Assembly: GCA_904420465.1 (NCBI GenBank)
Contig: CAJFVL010000003.1
Coordinates: 1-56,057 of the forward strand
Length of the DNA: 56,057 bases
Origin: an uncultured Clostridium sp.
Lineage (GTDB): Bacteria; Bacillota; Clostridia; Oscillospirales; Oscillospiraceae
Direction: 5' to 3'
Shown here: positions 8,132 to 17,700 of the stretch, in pieces
How the letters are laid out: each line of letters begins with the position of its first letter
Numbering within the stretch: the stretch's first letter is position 1
The notes under the pieces: model-generated
The model's input: the letters and a program-made list of their open reading frames with translations, nothing else
Databases searched by the model: none
Told to the model about the DNA's origin: nothing
Translations under genes and position numbers: made by a program

Positions 8132-9571
8132 TCAGCTGTACCAGCTGCTGCGGATGGTCCTGAAATTTTCCAGCAGTCCGTTCTCGTCCAGGCCGCAGTC
8201 CCAGGGACATTCGTGGAACCGGGCGGAGTACACCACCGTGCCCTCATCCCGGAGCACAAACGCGTCCTCCGGAGCCTGGGCGCTGCGGTAGATGCTTAAA
8301 AAGGGAATCGGAGCCTGATCCGTTCCCCGCCACAGGGAGAACACCACTTCCCGCTGTCCCGTGACCTGGTCGTTGCGGGAGATGGTGATGCGCCCCTTCC
8401 ACTCCTCCGGAATGATCAGATACCAGGAGTCCACCACATTGTGATAGGTGGTCATGACGTGGCTGCGCATGCCCGTCTCGTCATACTGGCTCCAGTCGAT
8501 CAGCCAGAAGTTGGTGGTCTGGGTATTGCCATAGGTGGGCAGCGGCTGGGGTGAAGGCACCTCCAGCACAACATCCCCGTTCACATCGGTGAGGCTGATA
8601 TCGGTATAGCCCTGAATCCGGTTCTCGCTGACCCCTGTCTCATCCAACGACAGATTGACCAGTGTCTGCCGGCCGTTCCGCCCCTCCTGGAAGGCCAGCA
8701 CATCCACCGCCCGGCCCCCATCAGTGAGGGTGCTGGTGACGTACAGGGCCGGGATATAAAACTCTCCTCCCAGATAGTTGGACTGGATGCGGTTCAGCGT
8801 AACCGCCCCGTTGGACAGCCCGGCGCTGCCCAGCGTGACCAGCGCCCCCTCCTGCCAGCCGTAGACCTCCACCTGGCTGCCCACGCCCCCCGAGTCAATG
8901 CGGGTCACCGCAATCTCCGTTCTGGTATCCAGGTTCAGGTCTGTCAGTCGGTATCCTCCGGCGCCGTCGCTGGTGCCGCTGCAGTCGGTGAGCAGCAGCT
9001 CAGAGGCCAGCAGGGAGGCACGGCTGGGAACGGAGGAGGAAGTCACCTCCTCCACGGAGTACTCAGGCGGCGCCAGCTCGTCCAGCGTATAGGCGCCCAG
9101 CTGGTAGACGCCGGTGCTGATCTGCCAGCAGACCACCAGCTCCCGGTATCCGGTTCCGTTCAGATCCGCGTAGTCCACCGCGTAAATGGCGCTGCCGTCC
9201 CCTTCCACCACGCCCGCCGCCTGGTACTCATCCTCCCCCACCTGGCGGAAGATATAAATCTTCAGGGATTTTTCCACCCCCGGAACCTGAAGAAAGGTGA
9301 CGGCGCTTTCCCGCTCCCCGTCTCCGTCCAGATCCTGCAGCTGAATGGTGGCCGTGTTCTCTCCGGAGACAATGGTGGCCACGTCGGCGGACACGCCGTA
9401 TTCCGCCTCCAGGCTGGAGCGTACCGCCCGGATGGTCTCATTCAGCTGATCATAGCCCGCCGACATCTCGGGCAGGCGGTACAGATTGTCCGGCGGCTGA
9501 AACAGGCAGCCGGACAGCAGAAGCAGCAGGGCGGCCGCAGGCAGCAGGCCTCTCCAGCGCTTGTTTCTCAT
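8132..9571 (-). CDS. Lipoprotein of unknown function, co-encoded with a two-component system
   Basis: The product has 479 residues. The N-terminus is a lipoprotein signal, with LLLLLSGC placing the lipidated cysteine at about residue 22. The body has calcium-loop-like or VCBS/FG-GAP-like pieces (DLDGDGERESAVTF, DYADLNGTGYRELVV, LTDLNLDTRTEIAV, LTDVNGDVVLEV), suggesting a beta-propeller exposed outside the membrane. The ATG has an AAGGAGG ribosome site. It precedes the response regulator by 25 bp. Inference: it is a surface sensor or accessory protein for the kinase; a purely structural role is also possible. Confidence 0.75.
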   Translation of the reverse strand: MRNKRWRGLLPAAALLLLLSGCLFQPPDNLYRLPEMSAGYDQLNETIRAVRSSLEAEYGVSADVATIVSGENTATIQLQDLDGDGERESAVTFLQVPGVEKSLKIYIFRQVGEDEYQAAGVVEGDGSAIYAVDYADLNGTGYRELVVCWQISTGVYQLGAYTLDELAPPEYSVEEVTSSSVPSRASLLASELLLTDCSGTSDGAGGYRLTDLNLDTRTEIAVTRIDSGGVGSQVEVYGWQEGALVTLGSAGLSNGAVTLNRIQSNYLGGEFYIPALYVTSTLTDGGRAVDVLAFQEGRNGRQTLVNLSLDETGVSENRIQGYTDISLTDVNGDVVLEVPSPQPLPTYGNTQTTNFWLIDWSQYDETGMRSHVMTTYHNVVDSWYLIIPEEWKGRITISRNDQVTGQREVVFSLWRGTDQAPIPFLSIYRSAQAPEDAFVLRDEGTVVYSARFHECPWDCGLDENGLLENFRTIRSSWYS

Positions 9572-9713
9572 TCCGTCCGCCTCCTTCCCCGCTCTGTCCG
9601 GAACATTTTCATAGAAACCCTGTTTATCATCATATCACACTTCCCCGGTCTTGCCTACGGTTTTTTTGAAAACTTTCTTCTCTCCTCCGCCTGAAATAAT
9701 TTTCAAATCGCTC

Positions 9714-9742
9714 TTGACAATTCAGTTCATCGGTGATATGGT
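9714..9742 (+). promoter_or_regulatory. Promoter of the GntR-ABC operon
   Basis: The -35 is TTGACA (9714-9719) and the -10 is TATGGT (9737-9742), 17 bp apart. Just downstream, TGGTT (9739-9743) and AACCA (9760-9764) form a loose inverted pair, and GTTCAT (9725-9730) and ATGAAC (9757-9762) form another; either could be where the GntR protein of this operon binds. Confidence 0.6.
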
Positions 9743-9788
9743 TAGTTGCACAAGTAATGAACCAACAAACAACTGGAGGAGGGCTGAT

Positions 9789-10037
9789 ATGGCATCGAAA
9801 CTACTTCGTCTGGGAGAGCAGGCCCTGACCTTTCTACTGGGCACCGGCGGAGCCGTCTTTGTGGGGGCGGTGTTTCTGGCCGCCCTGGTGGGGCTGCTCC
9901 GCGCCCGGAGCATAAAAACGCGGGCAGTCTGCATCGTGCTCCTCCTGTTCTGCCTGTTGTACGCCGGCCTGCTGATCTGGCTGTCCGCCGGCTTCGGCGG
10001 CAGCGGCGGCCACACGCCAGTCCCCACGGGACCCTGA
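9789..10037 (+). CDS. Small membrane protein at the head of the ABC operon
   Basis: The product has 82 residues with two hydrophobic helices, about 17-37 (LLGTGGAVFVGAVFLAALVG) and 46-65 (AVCIVLLLFCLLYAGLLIWL), and a Gly/Pro-rich tail (GGSGGHTPVPTGP). The ATG follows a GGAGGAGGG ribosome site. It is 27 bp before the GntR gene and shares its promoter. I do not recognise the family. It could be an accessory subunit of the transporter downstream. Confidence 0.7.
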   Translation: MASKLLRLGEQALTFLLGTGGAVFVGAVFLAALVGLLRARSIKTRAVCIVLLLFCLLYAGLLIWLSAGFGGSGGHTPVPTGP

Positions 10038-10064
10038 AGAAACACGCAACGGAGGTGAGGCCCA

Positions 10065-10445
10065 GTGCATGGAACGCTGAACGACCAGTCCCTGATCTAT
10101 CTGCAGATCGCCCGGATGCTGGAGGACGACATCCTTCGGGGGGTCTACCGGGAGGAGGAGCAGGTGCCCTCCACCAACGAGCTGGCCAGGGGCTACAACA
10201 TCAATCCCGCCACAGCGGCCAAGGGAATCAACCTGCTGGTGGCGGACGGAATCCTGTACAAAAAGCGGGGAATCGGCATGTTCGTATCGAAGGGAGCGGA
10301 GAAGGCCGTGAAACAGAAACGAAAGGCCGCCTTTTATGACGGCTATGTGAAACCCCTGGTAAAGGAGGGGGCCTCTCTGGCCCTGACCGGGGAGGAACTG
10401 CTGGCCATGGTGGACCGGGCCATTAAGGAGGGAGAAAAACAATGA
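10065..10445 (+). CDS. GntR-family regulator, YtrA subfamily
   Basis: The product has 126 residues. The GntR winged helix (about 8-75) shows LIYLQIARMLEDDILRG, VPSTNELARGYNINPATAAKG and the wing KKRGIGMFV. The tail of about 45 residues is too short for an effector domain, which is the mark of the YtrA subgroup, whose members usually control the adjacent ABC operon. The GTG at 10065 has a GGAGGTGAGG site. Its stop overlaps the ATG of the ABC ATPase by 4 bp. Confidence 0.92.
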   Translation: MHGTLNDQSLIYLQIARMLEDDILRGVYREEEQVPSTNELARGYNINPATAAKGINLLVADGILYKKRGIGMFVSKGAEKAVKQKRKAAFYDGYVKPLVKEGASLALTGEELLAMVDRAIKEGEKQ

Positions 10446-11335
10446 ACACTGGAATCTTAAAGGCCGAGGGCCTGTGCAAGTCCTACGGCAGGACGGAAGT
10501 GCTCCACAATCTGGACCTTACCATCGAGCCCGGGAAGATCTACGGCCTCATCGGCCGCAACGGGGCGGGCAAGACCACCCTGCTGGGCATTCTCACCGCG
10601 CAGAACACCAAGGACAGCGGCGAAGTGACCTATAACGGCCAGCCCGTCTGGGAGAATCAGGAGGCCCTGAACCACATCTGCTTCTCCCGGGAGCTGCAGG
10701 CCACCCTGTTCTCCGGCCCCAACAACCTGAAGATCAAGCACTACCTGCGCTCGGCGGCCATCTACTACCCCAACTGGGACGGGGCATACGCCCAGCAGCT
10801 GCTGGAGGAGTTCAAGCTGGAGCCCAAGAAGAAGATCAGCCAGCTGTCCAAGGGCCAGATGTCCATGGTGACCATCCTCATCGCCCTGGCCAGCCGGGCC
10901 GACCTGACCATTCTGGACGAGCCGGCGGCGGGGCTGGACGTGGTCATGCGGGAGCGCTTCTACCAGCTGCTGCTGGAGGACTTTGCCCAGACGGGGCGCA
11001 CCTTTGTCGTCTCCACCCACATCATTGAGGAGGCCGCCTCCGTCTTTGAACAGGTCATCATCCTGGATGACGGCCGCATCATCGAAAACTCCCCCACCGA
11101 GGAGCTGGTGGACCAGTTCCGCTACATCTCGGGCCGGGATGACGTGGTGGATCAGGTATGTGCCGGCCTGGAGGTGCTGGCCGTCCACCAGATGGGCCGG
11201 CACAAGACGGCCTCCGTCCGGGGGAGCGCCGCCCAGCTGCGGGCGGTCCAAGGCATGGGGGCCGACGTGGATATCTCCCCCATGAACCTGCAGAACGTCT
11301 TTGTGGCCCTGTGCGGCCATGGAGACGCACAGTAA
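10442..11335 (+). CDS. ABC transporter ATP-binding protein
   Basis: The product has 297 residues. Walker A is GRNGAGKTT (about 39-47), the signature is LSKGQM, Walker B is LTILDEP, and the H-loop is STHIIEEA. The domain after about 215 is an extension seen in YtrB-like ATPases. It is translationally coupled to the GntR gene (ATGA overlap) and is followed by two membrane proteins. The substrate is not known; related Ytr-type systems respond to cell-wall stress. Confidence 0.93.
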   Translation: MNTGILKAEGLCKSYGRTEVLHNLDLTIEPGKIYGLIGRNGAGKTTLLGILTAQNTKDSGEVTYNGQPVWENQEALNHICFSRELQATLFSGPNNLKIKHYLRSAAIYYPNWDGAYAQQLLEEFKLEPKKKISQLSKGQMSMVTILIALASRADLTILDEPAAGLDVVMRERFYQLLLEDFAQTGRTFVVSTHIIEEAASVFEQVIILDDGRIIENSPTEELVDQFRYISGRDDVVDQVCAGLEVLAVHQMGRHKTASVRGSAAQLRAVQGMGADVDISPMNLQNVFVALCGHGDAQ

Positions 11336-11347
11336 GGAGGGGTTCTC

Positions 11348-12013
11348 ATGCTGAAATCCTTCCGGTTTCTCCTCCAGTTCGCCTGGGTCAACCTGGGCGG
11401 GGTGCTGGGCTTTGCCGCCGTGGTCACCGCCGGGGCCTTCCTCACCGGAGTGCCCGACGGAGCGCAAAATATTTTTGAGACCTACTTCTCCACCCTTCCG
11501 CTGGTGGTGCTGATTATTCTGTACGTCTTTGCTTTCGCCCTGTGTACCAGCAGCATGAACCTGGCCCTGTCCCTGGGGGCCCGGCGGCGGGATTTCTTTC
11601 TGGCGGTCCAGGGCATCCTGCTGCTGTACACCATGGTGTGCTGGCTGCTTCAAATTGCGGTGTCCGCCATCCCTGTTCTGTTCCACTGGAGCCGTCCGGA
11701 GCGGTGGAGTATCCTCACCGCTCTGCGGGGTCCCAACCTGTTCTCCTACCCCCTGCTGTGTCTGGCGGTGCTGCTGGCAGGCTGTGTATGCGGGCTGATT
11801 TTCACCCGCTCCAAGGCTGCGGGCGTGATTATAGTCTTTGCGGCGGCCGTGCTGGGCATCTTTGGGGTCACCTTCCTGTTCGTCACCTCGGGCACCTGGG
11901 GCGAGGCCCATCTGGGTGTTCTGCCCGTGGTCCTCATCGCCGGGGCGGTGGCCGTGGCGGGGGTGAGCGAGGGTTTTTTGTGGCGCACCATCTCGCGGTA
12001 CGCGGTGAAATGA
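11348..12013 (+). CDS. ABC transporter membrane subunit (first)
   Basis: The product has 221 residues with about six hydrophobic segments (including PLVVLIILYVFAFALC and YPLLCLAVLLAGCVCGLIF). The stretch LALSLGARRRDFFLAVQG, a small loop with basic residues, is typical of ABC-2-like permeases of YtrC/D type. The ATG has a TAAGGAGG site 12 bases after the ATPase stop. It pairs with the next gene as the membrane domain. Confidence 0.8.
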   Translation: MLKSFRFLLQFAWVNLGGVLGFAAVVTAGAFLTGVPDGAQNIFETYFSTLPLVVLIILYVFAFALCTSSMNLALSLGARRRDFFLAVQGILLLYTMVCWLLQIAVSAIPVLFHWSRPERWSILTALRGPNLFSYPLLCLAVLLAGCVCGLIFTRSKAAGVIIVFAAAVLGIFGVTFLFVTSGTWGEAHLGVLPVVLIAGAVAVAGVSEGFLWRTISRYAVK

Positions 12014-12023
12014 GGTGAACAAG

Positions 12024-12791
12024 ATGCTGAAAAAACTAATCCGTCTAAACATCAGCGACATCTGGCTGTGCCTGGGGGTAGTGGCCGCCCTCTTTCTGGC
12101 CGCCCAGATCATCACCGGGGCCGTCCTGCTCTTCATTGTCAATATCCACTCCGTCCCCCTGGTCTCCGGGGTGGTGCTGCCCATCACGGCGGGGGTCATG
12201 GCGCTGATTGTCACCATCTCCCACGTCAGCGTCAACTTTGTCCAGGCTCTCCGGTTCGGCCAGACCCGCCGCCGGGCGCTGGGGATGATGCTTTCCATGG
12301 CCCTTTTTGAAAGCGCCTGCGCCTCGGCGCTGGCCGCCGCCCTGGCCTGGGCGGAGCGCACCTTCTTCCCCGCCCTGTGGCTGGTTCTGTCCGGACTGGA
12401 GAAGCTGGTCTGGGGCGGGATTCCACCTGTGCCCGAGCCCTCCATTTGGCAGGGTTCCGACCAGGAGTGGACCGCCCTGCTGGACGAAATTTCCTCCACC
12501 CTCTACCTTGAGGACTTTGCCCTGGACTGGTGGTGGTTTCTGGTCATCCCGGTCATCGGGCTGGCGCTGGGCTTTATCGTCGGGGCCTTTCTCCAGCGGT
12601 TCGGCAGCCGGGGCGGGTGGATTCTGTGGGGCGCCTGGATGGTGATCTGCTTCACCCCCCAGCTGCATGGGGACCGGTTCCTCCTGCTGACCGAGTGGAG
12701 CCAGTGGATCACCGCGGCGGGAAGCCTCTTTGCCGCGGCGGCCGGGGTCTGGTCGGTGTGGTCCCTGCTCCACGCGGTGGTGAAAAACTGA
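12024..12791 (+). CDS. ABC transporter membrane subunit (second)
   Basis: The product has about 255 residues and six hydrophobic segments (for example LCLGVVAALFLAAQIITGAVLLF and WFLVIPVIGLALGFIVGAF). Like the first permease it carries the small-residue and RRR motif (FGQTRRRALGMMLSMALF), so the two are distant paralogues and probably form a heterodimer. The ATG at 12024 is preferred over a GTG at 12015 because the GAGGTG site is 6 bases upstream of it. Confidence 0.8.
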   Translation: MLKKLIRLNISDIWLCLGVVAALFLAAQIITGAVLLFIVNIHSVPLVSGVVLPITAGVMALIVTISHVSVNFVQALRFGQTRRRALGMMLSMALFESACASALAAALAWAERTFFPALWLVLSGLEKLVWGGIPPVPEPSIWQGSDQEWTALLDEISSTLYLEDFALDWWWFLVIPVIGLALGFIVGAFLQRFGSRGGWILWGAWMVICFTPQLHGDRFLLLTEWSQWITAAGSLFAAAAGVWSVWSLLHAVVKN

Positions 12792-12820
12792 TCCATGTTT
12801 TAGAGAAAGGAGCACTTTCC

Positions 12821-12943
12821 ATGAAGTTTTACCGGAACATGTCCCCGGAGGAGCGGGGCAGCTTCAAATTTGTCGTTGTCACCTTCCTCGCCGGTGTCCT
12901 GACGGTGCTGGCCGTTCCGCTTCTTTTCTGGCTTTTGGGCTGA
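12821..12943 (+). CDS. Single-span microprotein, 40 residues
   Basis: The product begins MKFYRNMSPEERGSFKF and continues as one hydrophobic helix (VVVTFLAGVLTVLAVPLLFW). The ATG follows an AGAAAGGAGCAC site. It lies 29 bp after the second permease on the same strand. It may be a small transporter subunit, like the other microproteins seen beside ABC systems. The family is not recognised. Confidence 0.7.
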   Translation: MKFYRNMSPEERGSFKFVVVTFLAGVLTVLAVPLLFWLLG

Positions 12944-13002
12944 GGCGCCCACGCCTTCTCCACGCCTGATTCATTTTTAATTATTATAAGGAGGACCTTA
13001 CC

Positions 13003-13185
13003 ATGGCAAAGGATACTGACCGATTCCAGCGGATCTACCGGCAGGGCATGGCCACCGTCATGGAGATCTGGGTGGACCGGGAGACGGGAGTAAACTACCT
13101 CTATCACAGCGAGGGATACTCCGGCGGACTCTCCCCCCTGCTGGACCGGGAGGGGAAGCCGGTGATCACTCCGGTCAGTCGGTGA
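13003..13185 (+). CDS. DUF6440-like small protein
   Basis: The product has 60 residues and is soluble. It contains MEIWVDRETGVNYLYHSEGYSGGLSPLLD and ends GKPVITPVSR (not given in full). This agrees with the short family DUF6440 (recall, not searched). The ATG has an AAGGAGG site at 12989. It is 59 bp after the microprotein and just before a strong terminator, so it is probably the last gene of the operon. The role is unknown. Confidence 0.8.
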   Translation: MAKDTDRFQRIYRQGMATVMEIWVDRETGVNYLYHSEGYSGGLSPLLDREGKPVITPVSR

Positions 13186-13194
13186 GAATATAAA

Positions 13195-13243
13195 GGCACG
13201 CAGGGGCCCGAGGGAACACTTTCCCCGGACCCCTGTGCTTTTT
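13195..13243 (+). terminator. Rho-independent terminator of the GntR-ABC operon
   Basis: The stem pairs GCACGCAGGGGCCCGAGGGAA with TTCCCCGGACCCCTGTGC through mismatches, and a run of five T follows (13239-13243). It lies right after the DUF6440-like gene. Confidence 0.8.
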
Positions 13244-13261
13244 GGGGTGCTGCTGTGTGGG

Positions 13262-13543
13262 ATCCCCACGTTTTGTATGGAAGGATATTTCGCCCCCTGC
13301 GGGCACATACAACGGCTCGTACCGTTCGCACGGACGCATCGTATGCCCGCCAACCGTCCACCACCCACGGTGTATGTTCGGAAACTCAGGCGCATGTTAT
13401 CCTGTAGAAGGGAGAGGTTCATCAACTGAGGAGAGCGGCAGCGATAACCTTTAGACACTGTTCATGAGGGCACCGCGCCGGTCGCAAGTGCCGGGGCATC
13501 TCTTCTACGCTCCCGTAAAACAGGGGTCTGGGGAGAATGGCTC
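13262..13543 (-). repeat. Inverted copy (left arm) of the dispersed repeat
   Basis: Read on the minus strand, this region matches the second half of the copy at 1-445: TGTTTTACGGGAGCG, GCCCCGGCACTTGCG, GGTGTCTAAAGG and ACATACACCGTGGG recur in the same order and spacing. It faces the direct copy at 13594-14060 and makes the left arm of a large imperfect inverted repeat. No protein is encoded. Confidence 0.7.
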
Positions 13544-13791
13544 CTGAAAGACCAAGGCGTAAGCCGCAGGTCTTTCTTATAAAGCCATTTTCCCCAGCGG
13601 CGCTTTGCCTACTTTGCCGCCGCGGGCAAAGTAGGTCGCCGCCGCAGCGGCGAAACCTCTCTTTTGTGTTCAGGGTATTTCGCCGTCTGCGGACGGCGAG
13701 TTTCTTTCTGAGCGATCAGAAAGAAACCAAAGAATCGCCGGGGGTTGGGGTTTTTAGGAAAGACCTGCGGCTTACGCCTTGGTCTTTCAGG
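13543..13791. repeat. 37-bp near-perfect inverted repeat at the heart of the element
   Basis: The arms are 13543-13579 and 13755-13791; 36 of 37 positions are complementary. The arms begin CCTGAAAGACCAAGGCGTAA on the plus and minus strands. They enclose a core that matches positions 1-165. Confidence 0.85.
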
Positions 13792-14060
13792 AACCCCACC
13801 CCCGGCCCCCCTGTTTTACGGGGGAGCCAGAGGGGGACGTGGGCAGTCGCGGCCGGCGCGGAAGCCTCCTGAACGGTGTCTAAAGCTTATCGCTGCCGCT
13901 CTGCTCAGTAAACAGGACAGGTGCTTTTACAGGATAAGATGCGCCTGAGTCCAGCAGCATACTCCGGGGGCGGTGGACGGTCAGCGGGCCGCGTTCTTAT
14001 CCCTATGCAGGGGACGGTGTCCTATCGGCCCGCGGGCGGCCACACGGGGCCGCCCCTACT
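13594..14060 (+). repeat. Direct copy of the dispersed repeat (core and right arm)
   Basis: The core (13594-13742) repeats the three-hairpin unit of 1-165, including AGCGATCAGAAAGAAACC. The right arm (13805-14060) matches 195-445 with the same blocks (TGTTTTACGGGGG, GCGGCCGGCGCGG, GGTGTCTAAA). With the left arm it fills the gene-free stretch 13244-14140. Confidence 0.75.
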
Positions 14061-14144
14061 GCTGCGCAATCGGGCGGACGATGTTCCCACCTGCGAAATG
14101 TAAAACTGTCCGCGCAGCGGGGTTCGCCGTTGGATCTCCATATG

Positions 14145-14166
14145 AAAAGGGGCCCTTTCGGGCCCC
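14145..14166 (-). terminator. Terminator of the macro-domain gene
   Basis: A perfect stem GGGGCCC-GAAA-GGGCCCC is followed by TTTT on the minus strand (14148-14145), 12 bp after the macro-domain stop. Confidence 0.85.
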
Positions 14167-14177
14167 TCTGCCTTTTT

Positions 14178-14687
14178 CTATTTCTTCTCCCCCAGCAATC
14201 GGCGGTAGATCTCCTCCGCCGCAGGGTTGAAGCAGACGAACAGGACCTCCGGTCCCTCCGGGTGCTCCTCCAGAACGGCGCGCACCGTGTCCACCGCGAT
14301 GCGGCTGGCCTCCTCCAGCGGGTAGCGGTATACCCCGGTGCTGATGGCGGGAAAGGCCACGCTCCGGCAGCCCAGCTCCAGGGCCAGCGCCATGGAGTTG
14401 CGGTAGCAACCGGCCAGCAGCTCTGCCTCCCCGTGCGTCCCGCCATGCCATACCGGCCCCACCGCGTGGATGACGTATTTGGCAGGCAGGCGGTAGCCCT
14501 TTGTGGCCTTGGCCTGCCCGGTGGGACAGCCATGGAGGGTCCGGCACTCGGCCAGCAGCTCAGGTCCGGCCGCCCGGTGGATGGCCCCGTCCACCCCGCC
14601 GCCTCCCAGCAGGGAGGTGTTGGCGGCGTTGACGATGGCGTCCACGTTCAGTTTTGTAATGTCCCCGGAATATACGCTCAGTCTCAT
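14178..14687 (-). CDS. Macro-domain protein (ADP-ribose / O-acetyl-ADP-ribose binding)
   Basis: The product has 169 residues, one macro domain of the MacroD/YmdB type. Seen: the [21 protein letters not shown] start with the ligand-binding NAAN, the loop [19 protein letters not shown] and the second loop [13 protein letters not shown]. These proteins remove or bind ADP-ribose derivatives. The ATG at 14687 follows a GGGAGG site; an ATG seven codons earlier would contain that site. It starts 24 bp after the SLH gene on the same strand. Confidence 0.92.
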   Translation of the reverse strand: MRLSVYSGDITKLNVDAIVNAANTSLLGGGGVDGAIHRAAGPELLAECRTLHGCPTGQAKATKGYRLPAKYVIHAVGPVWHGGTHGEAELLAGCYRNSMALALELGCRSVAFPAISTGVYRYPLEEASRIAVDTVRAVLEEHPEGPEVLFVCFNPAAEEIYRRLLGEKK

Positions 14688-14711
14688 GGCTGCTCCCTCC
14701 CGTTTCATCTG

Positions 14712-17700
14712 TCACTGCTGAAGAATGGTCAGGTAATCTCCCAAAACGTAGCCCACAGCGGCCCGGCCCTCCCGGTTGAGATAGAGCACATGGTACCATC
14801 CGTCCTGTTCAGCCAGCACCACCACCCAGGCGCCATTGTCCAGCCCGCCGATGACGGCATAATCCAGCCCCGGCCCGGAGCGGACGTTCAGTCCGCTCTC
14901 CGCGTTGATGACCACGCCGGTGCGGCTGGCCTGGTTGCAGGTCACCTGGCAGGAGGCCGAGCAGCCTTCCCAGCTGGCCGTGATGGTGACCACAGGTGTT
15001 CCCACCCCGGCAAACAGGTTGGTGACCACGCCGGAGGAGGAGACGGCCGCCGAGGAGGGGGCGCTGCTGGTCCAGGTGATCTGTGCCCCCTCCACCTCAG
15101 GCGTCAAAACCGCATTGAGGGTCACGCTCTCCCCCGAATTCAGGGTAACGGCGGTCTGGTCCAGCGTCAGGGTGTACTCCTGCCCCTCCCCTGGATCGGT
15201 GGGTTCTCCCGGATCAGTAGGCTCCTCCGGGTCGGTGGGTTCTTCCGGATCAACAGGCTCCTCCGGGTCGGTGGGCTCTTCCGGATCAACAGGCTCCTCC
15301 GGGTCGGTGGGCTCCTCCGTAATGGGAGTATAGGTGATGACCTTGTGGAGGAGGACCGCCATCTCCGCCCGGGTCAGGCTGCCCTGGGGATCAATGCCCG
15401 TGTCCTTGCCGGCCACCACCCCCTGGGCCACCAGAGTGGCGGTATAGCCCTTGGCGTAGTCGGCAATCAAATCCTTGTCCGGAAACTGGTCCAGGACGGA
15501 CAGGTCGCCGTCGGGGCACTCCTTGCCCAGCAGCGGCATGGCCTGCCGCAGGATGGTGAAGGCCTGCTCCCGCGTAATGGAGCTGTTGGGGGAATAAACC
15601 CCATCCCCGGTGCCGAAGGCCAGCCCCGCCTCCTGGCCCCAGGACACAGCGGTGTAGTAGTAGTCACCGGAGGACACGTCGGTGAAGGTGGTCCCGGAGG
15701 TGACCTCAGGCCGGCCCACCGCGTTATACAGCATCAGCATGAAGTCGCCCCGGCGGATGGACTGGTCCGCCCCGAACTCGGTGGCCGAGACACCCCCCAC
15801 GATGCCGTTGGCGTAGCAGTATTCCACCGCCTGATAGGCCCAGTGGTCTGTGGTGACGTCGCTGTGGACATACTGCTGTGTCAGGGTGATGGTCTGGCTC
15901 AGTCCGCCGGCGGAGGCGGTGATGGAGCCTTCACCGCCGTTCGGCGAGGCGGTAAACAGGCCGTTTTCATCCACCGTTCCCACATCTCCCTCCACCGTCC
16001 AGGTGACAGGGACCCAGTCCCGCAGGGCGGTGCGGCCCCAGTAAGAGCCGGTGACGGAGAGCTGCACCGTCTCCCCCGGCTTGATGGTGAGGGAAGCCAG
16101 CGTCCCGCTGTCCCCCTGGCGGGAGACGGACAGGCTGGTGAGGGTGTCCACCACATGGATCTGGGCGGTCCCCTCAATGTCCAAATTCTCTGAATACAGG
16201 TACAGGGTATCCGTGCCCGCCTCGTCTCCGGCGGTGTAGACGCCGTCCTCAATTTCACCCAGACGTTCCTCTGAGGTGATCTCCAGGTCGTCCGCTGTCT
16301 CATCCAGCACATTCAGCCCGCTGTCAATGACCACAGCCTCGGGCAGGGTCACCGAGGAGCCCGCGAGCACCACAAGCCCGTCCTCCGACAGGGCCAGACG
16401 GTCGGGTTCCCCGTCCCCGGTCTCCTCCGTCACCAGCATCAGATAGGTGGCGCAGCTGCGCAGGCTGCCGTCGGAGGGCTGGTTGAGCACCTGGGGCCCC
16501 TCCTGTCCGGGCAGCCAGACCGAGATGGCGGTGGAGCCGCCCCCGTCCAGGTTGACCGCCCACTCGCAGCCCCGCTCCAGCATCTCCTCGGCCAAATCCA
16601 TCTCGCTCAGCCCCATGGAGTAGCCCGACTGACGCCCGTCCACGGCATAGAGCACCAGCGTACCGTCCGACCGCACCCCCAAAGCGGTGCGGGGGGCCCG
16701 GCCGTTATTGACATAGTCCCAGCCGGAGCTGTCGGTAACCGCACCGTCCCGGACGATGATGTCCCCCACGCCCCCGGCCCACTGGGCCTGGGACAGGGTC
16801 TCGTCCTCACAGGAGGTTGTCAGTGTGATCCGGTCCCCCACCTGGAAGGACTGGAACACTTCTATGTAGCCCGAGGCGTCCGAGGCGGTAAGAATATACT
16901 CGTCCTCCCCGATGGTGGTGGCCTGATCGCTCTGAAGCAGCTCCACCACCTCCAGGGTCAGGGTGCTGCTGACGGTGAGTTCCTGGGAGGAGGCGCTCTC
17001 CTCTTCCTCGCCGGAATCGGCCTCCTGCTCCTCCCGTTCCTCCTGTTCCGAACTGTCGCTCTCCTCTTCATCTCCAGGCAGATCCTGGGGGAGGTCCTGG
17101 GGCAGATCCTGCGGAAGGTCCTGGCTGCCGCCTGTCTCCTCCTCCGGATCGGTCTGCTCCGTCCCGTCCACCAGCTTCATCCGCACATACCATCCCGCCG
17201 TGCTGGTGCGGGTGGACACCGTGGAGAAGTCATGGTTGAGCAGGTAGAGCCCCCCCGATTCGGTCCGGGTGCGGTTGAAAAAGAAGGGGGTGACCACCTC
17301 ATCCGTGCGCTGGTTGGTGAGGGTCAGGGTCACCTCCGGGTCCTCCACCAGGGAGACCTGTCCGTCGATGATAACCATGGCGTCCTCCGCCGCCGGATCA
17401 GCCTTGTAGATCCCATCCTCGATGACGATACCCAGAGGCACACCGGTTGAGGTGGAGAAAAAGTCCGTGTTGATGGCGGCCAGCACATGGTAGCCCAGCT
17501 GCTGGGCGTTGCGCACCGCTGTATTGATATTGGAGGCGCCGTAGACGGTACCCGATCCCTGCAGCAGAATGGGCTGGACCTGGCTGTCCTCCTCCAGCTC
17601 CAGGGAGAAGCTCTCTATCCGGCTGGAATTGTTGACGGTAATGGTATTCTGGTAGGTCAGGCCCTCCACCAGCGTGCTGGCGGTCTGCAGCTTCTGCTCC

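Noticed and set aside
10457-12499. A 680-residue open frame on the minus strand across the ABC operon
   Set aside because: It is the antisense of three well-supported genes, is rich in Gly/His/Gln as antisense of GC-rich genes tends to be, and has no ribosome site.
14130-16193. A 687-residue plus-strand frame opposite the SLH gene
   Set aside because: It mirrors the SLH and macro-domain genes; its repeats (such as RLLRVGGLF) come from the linker repeat on the other strand.
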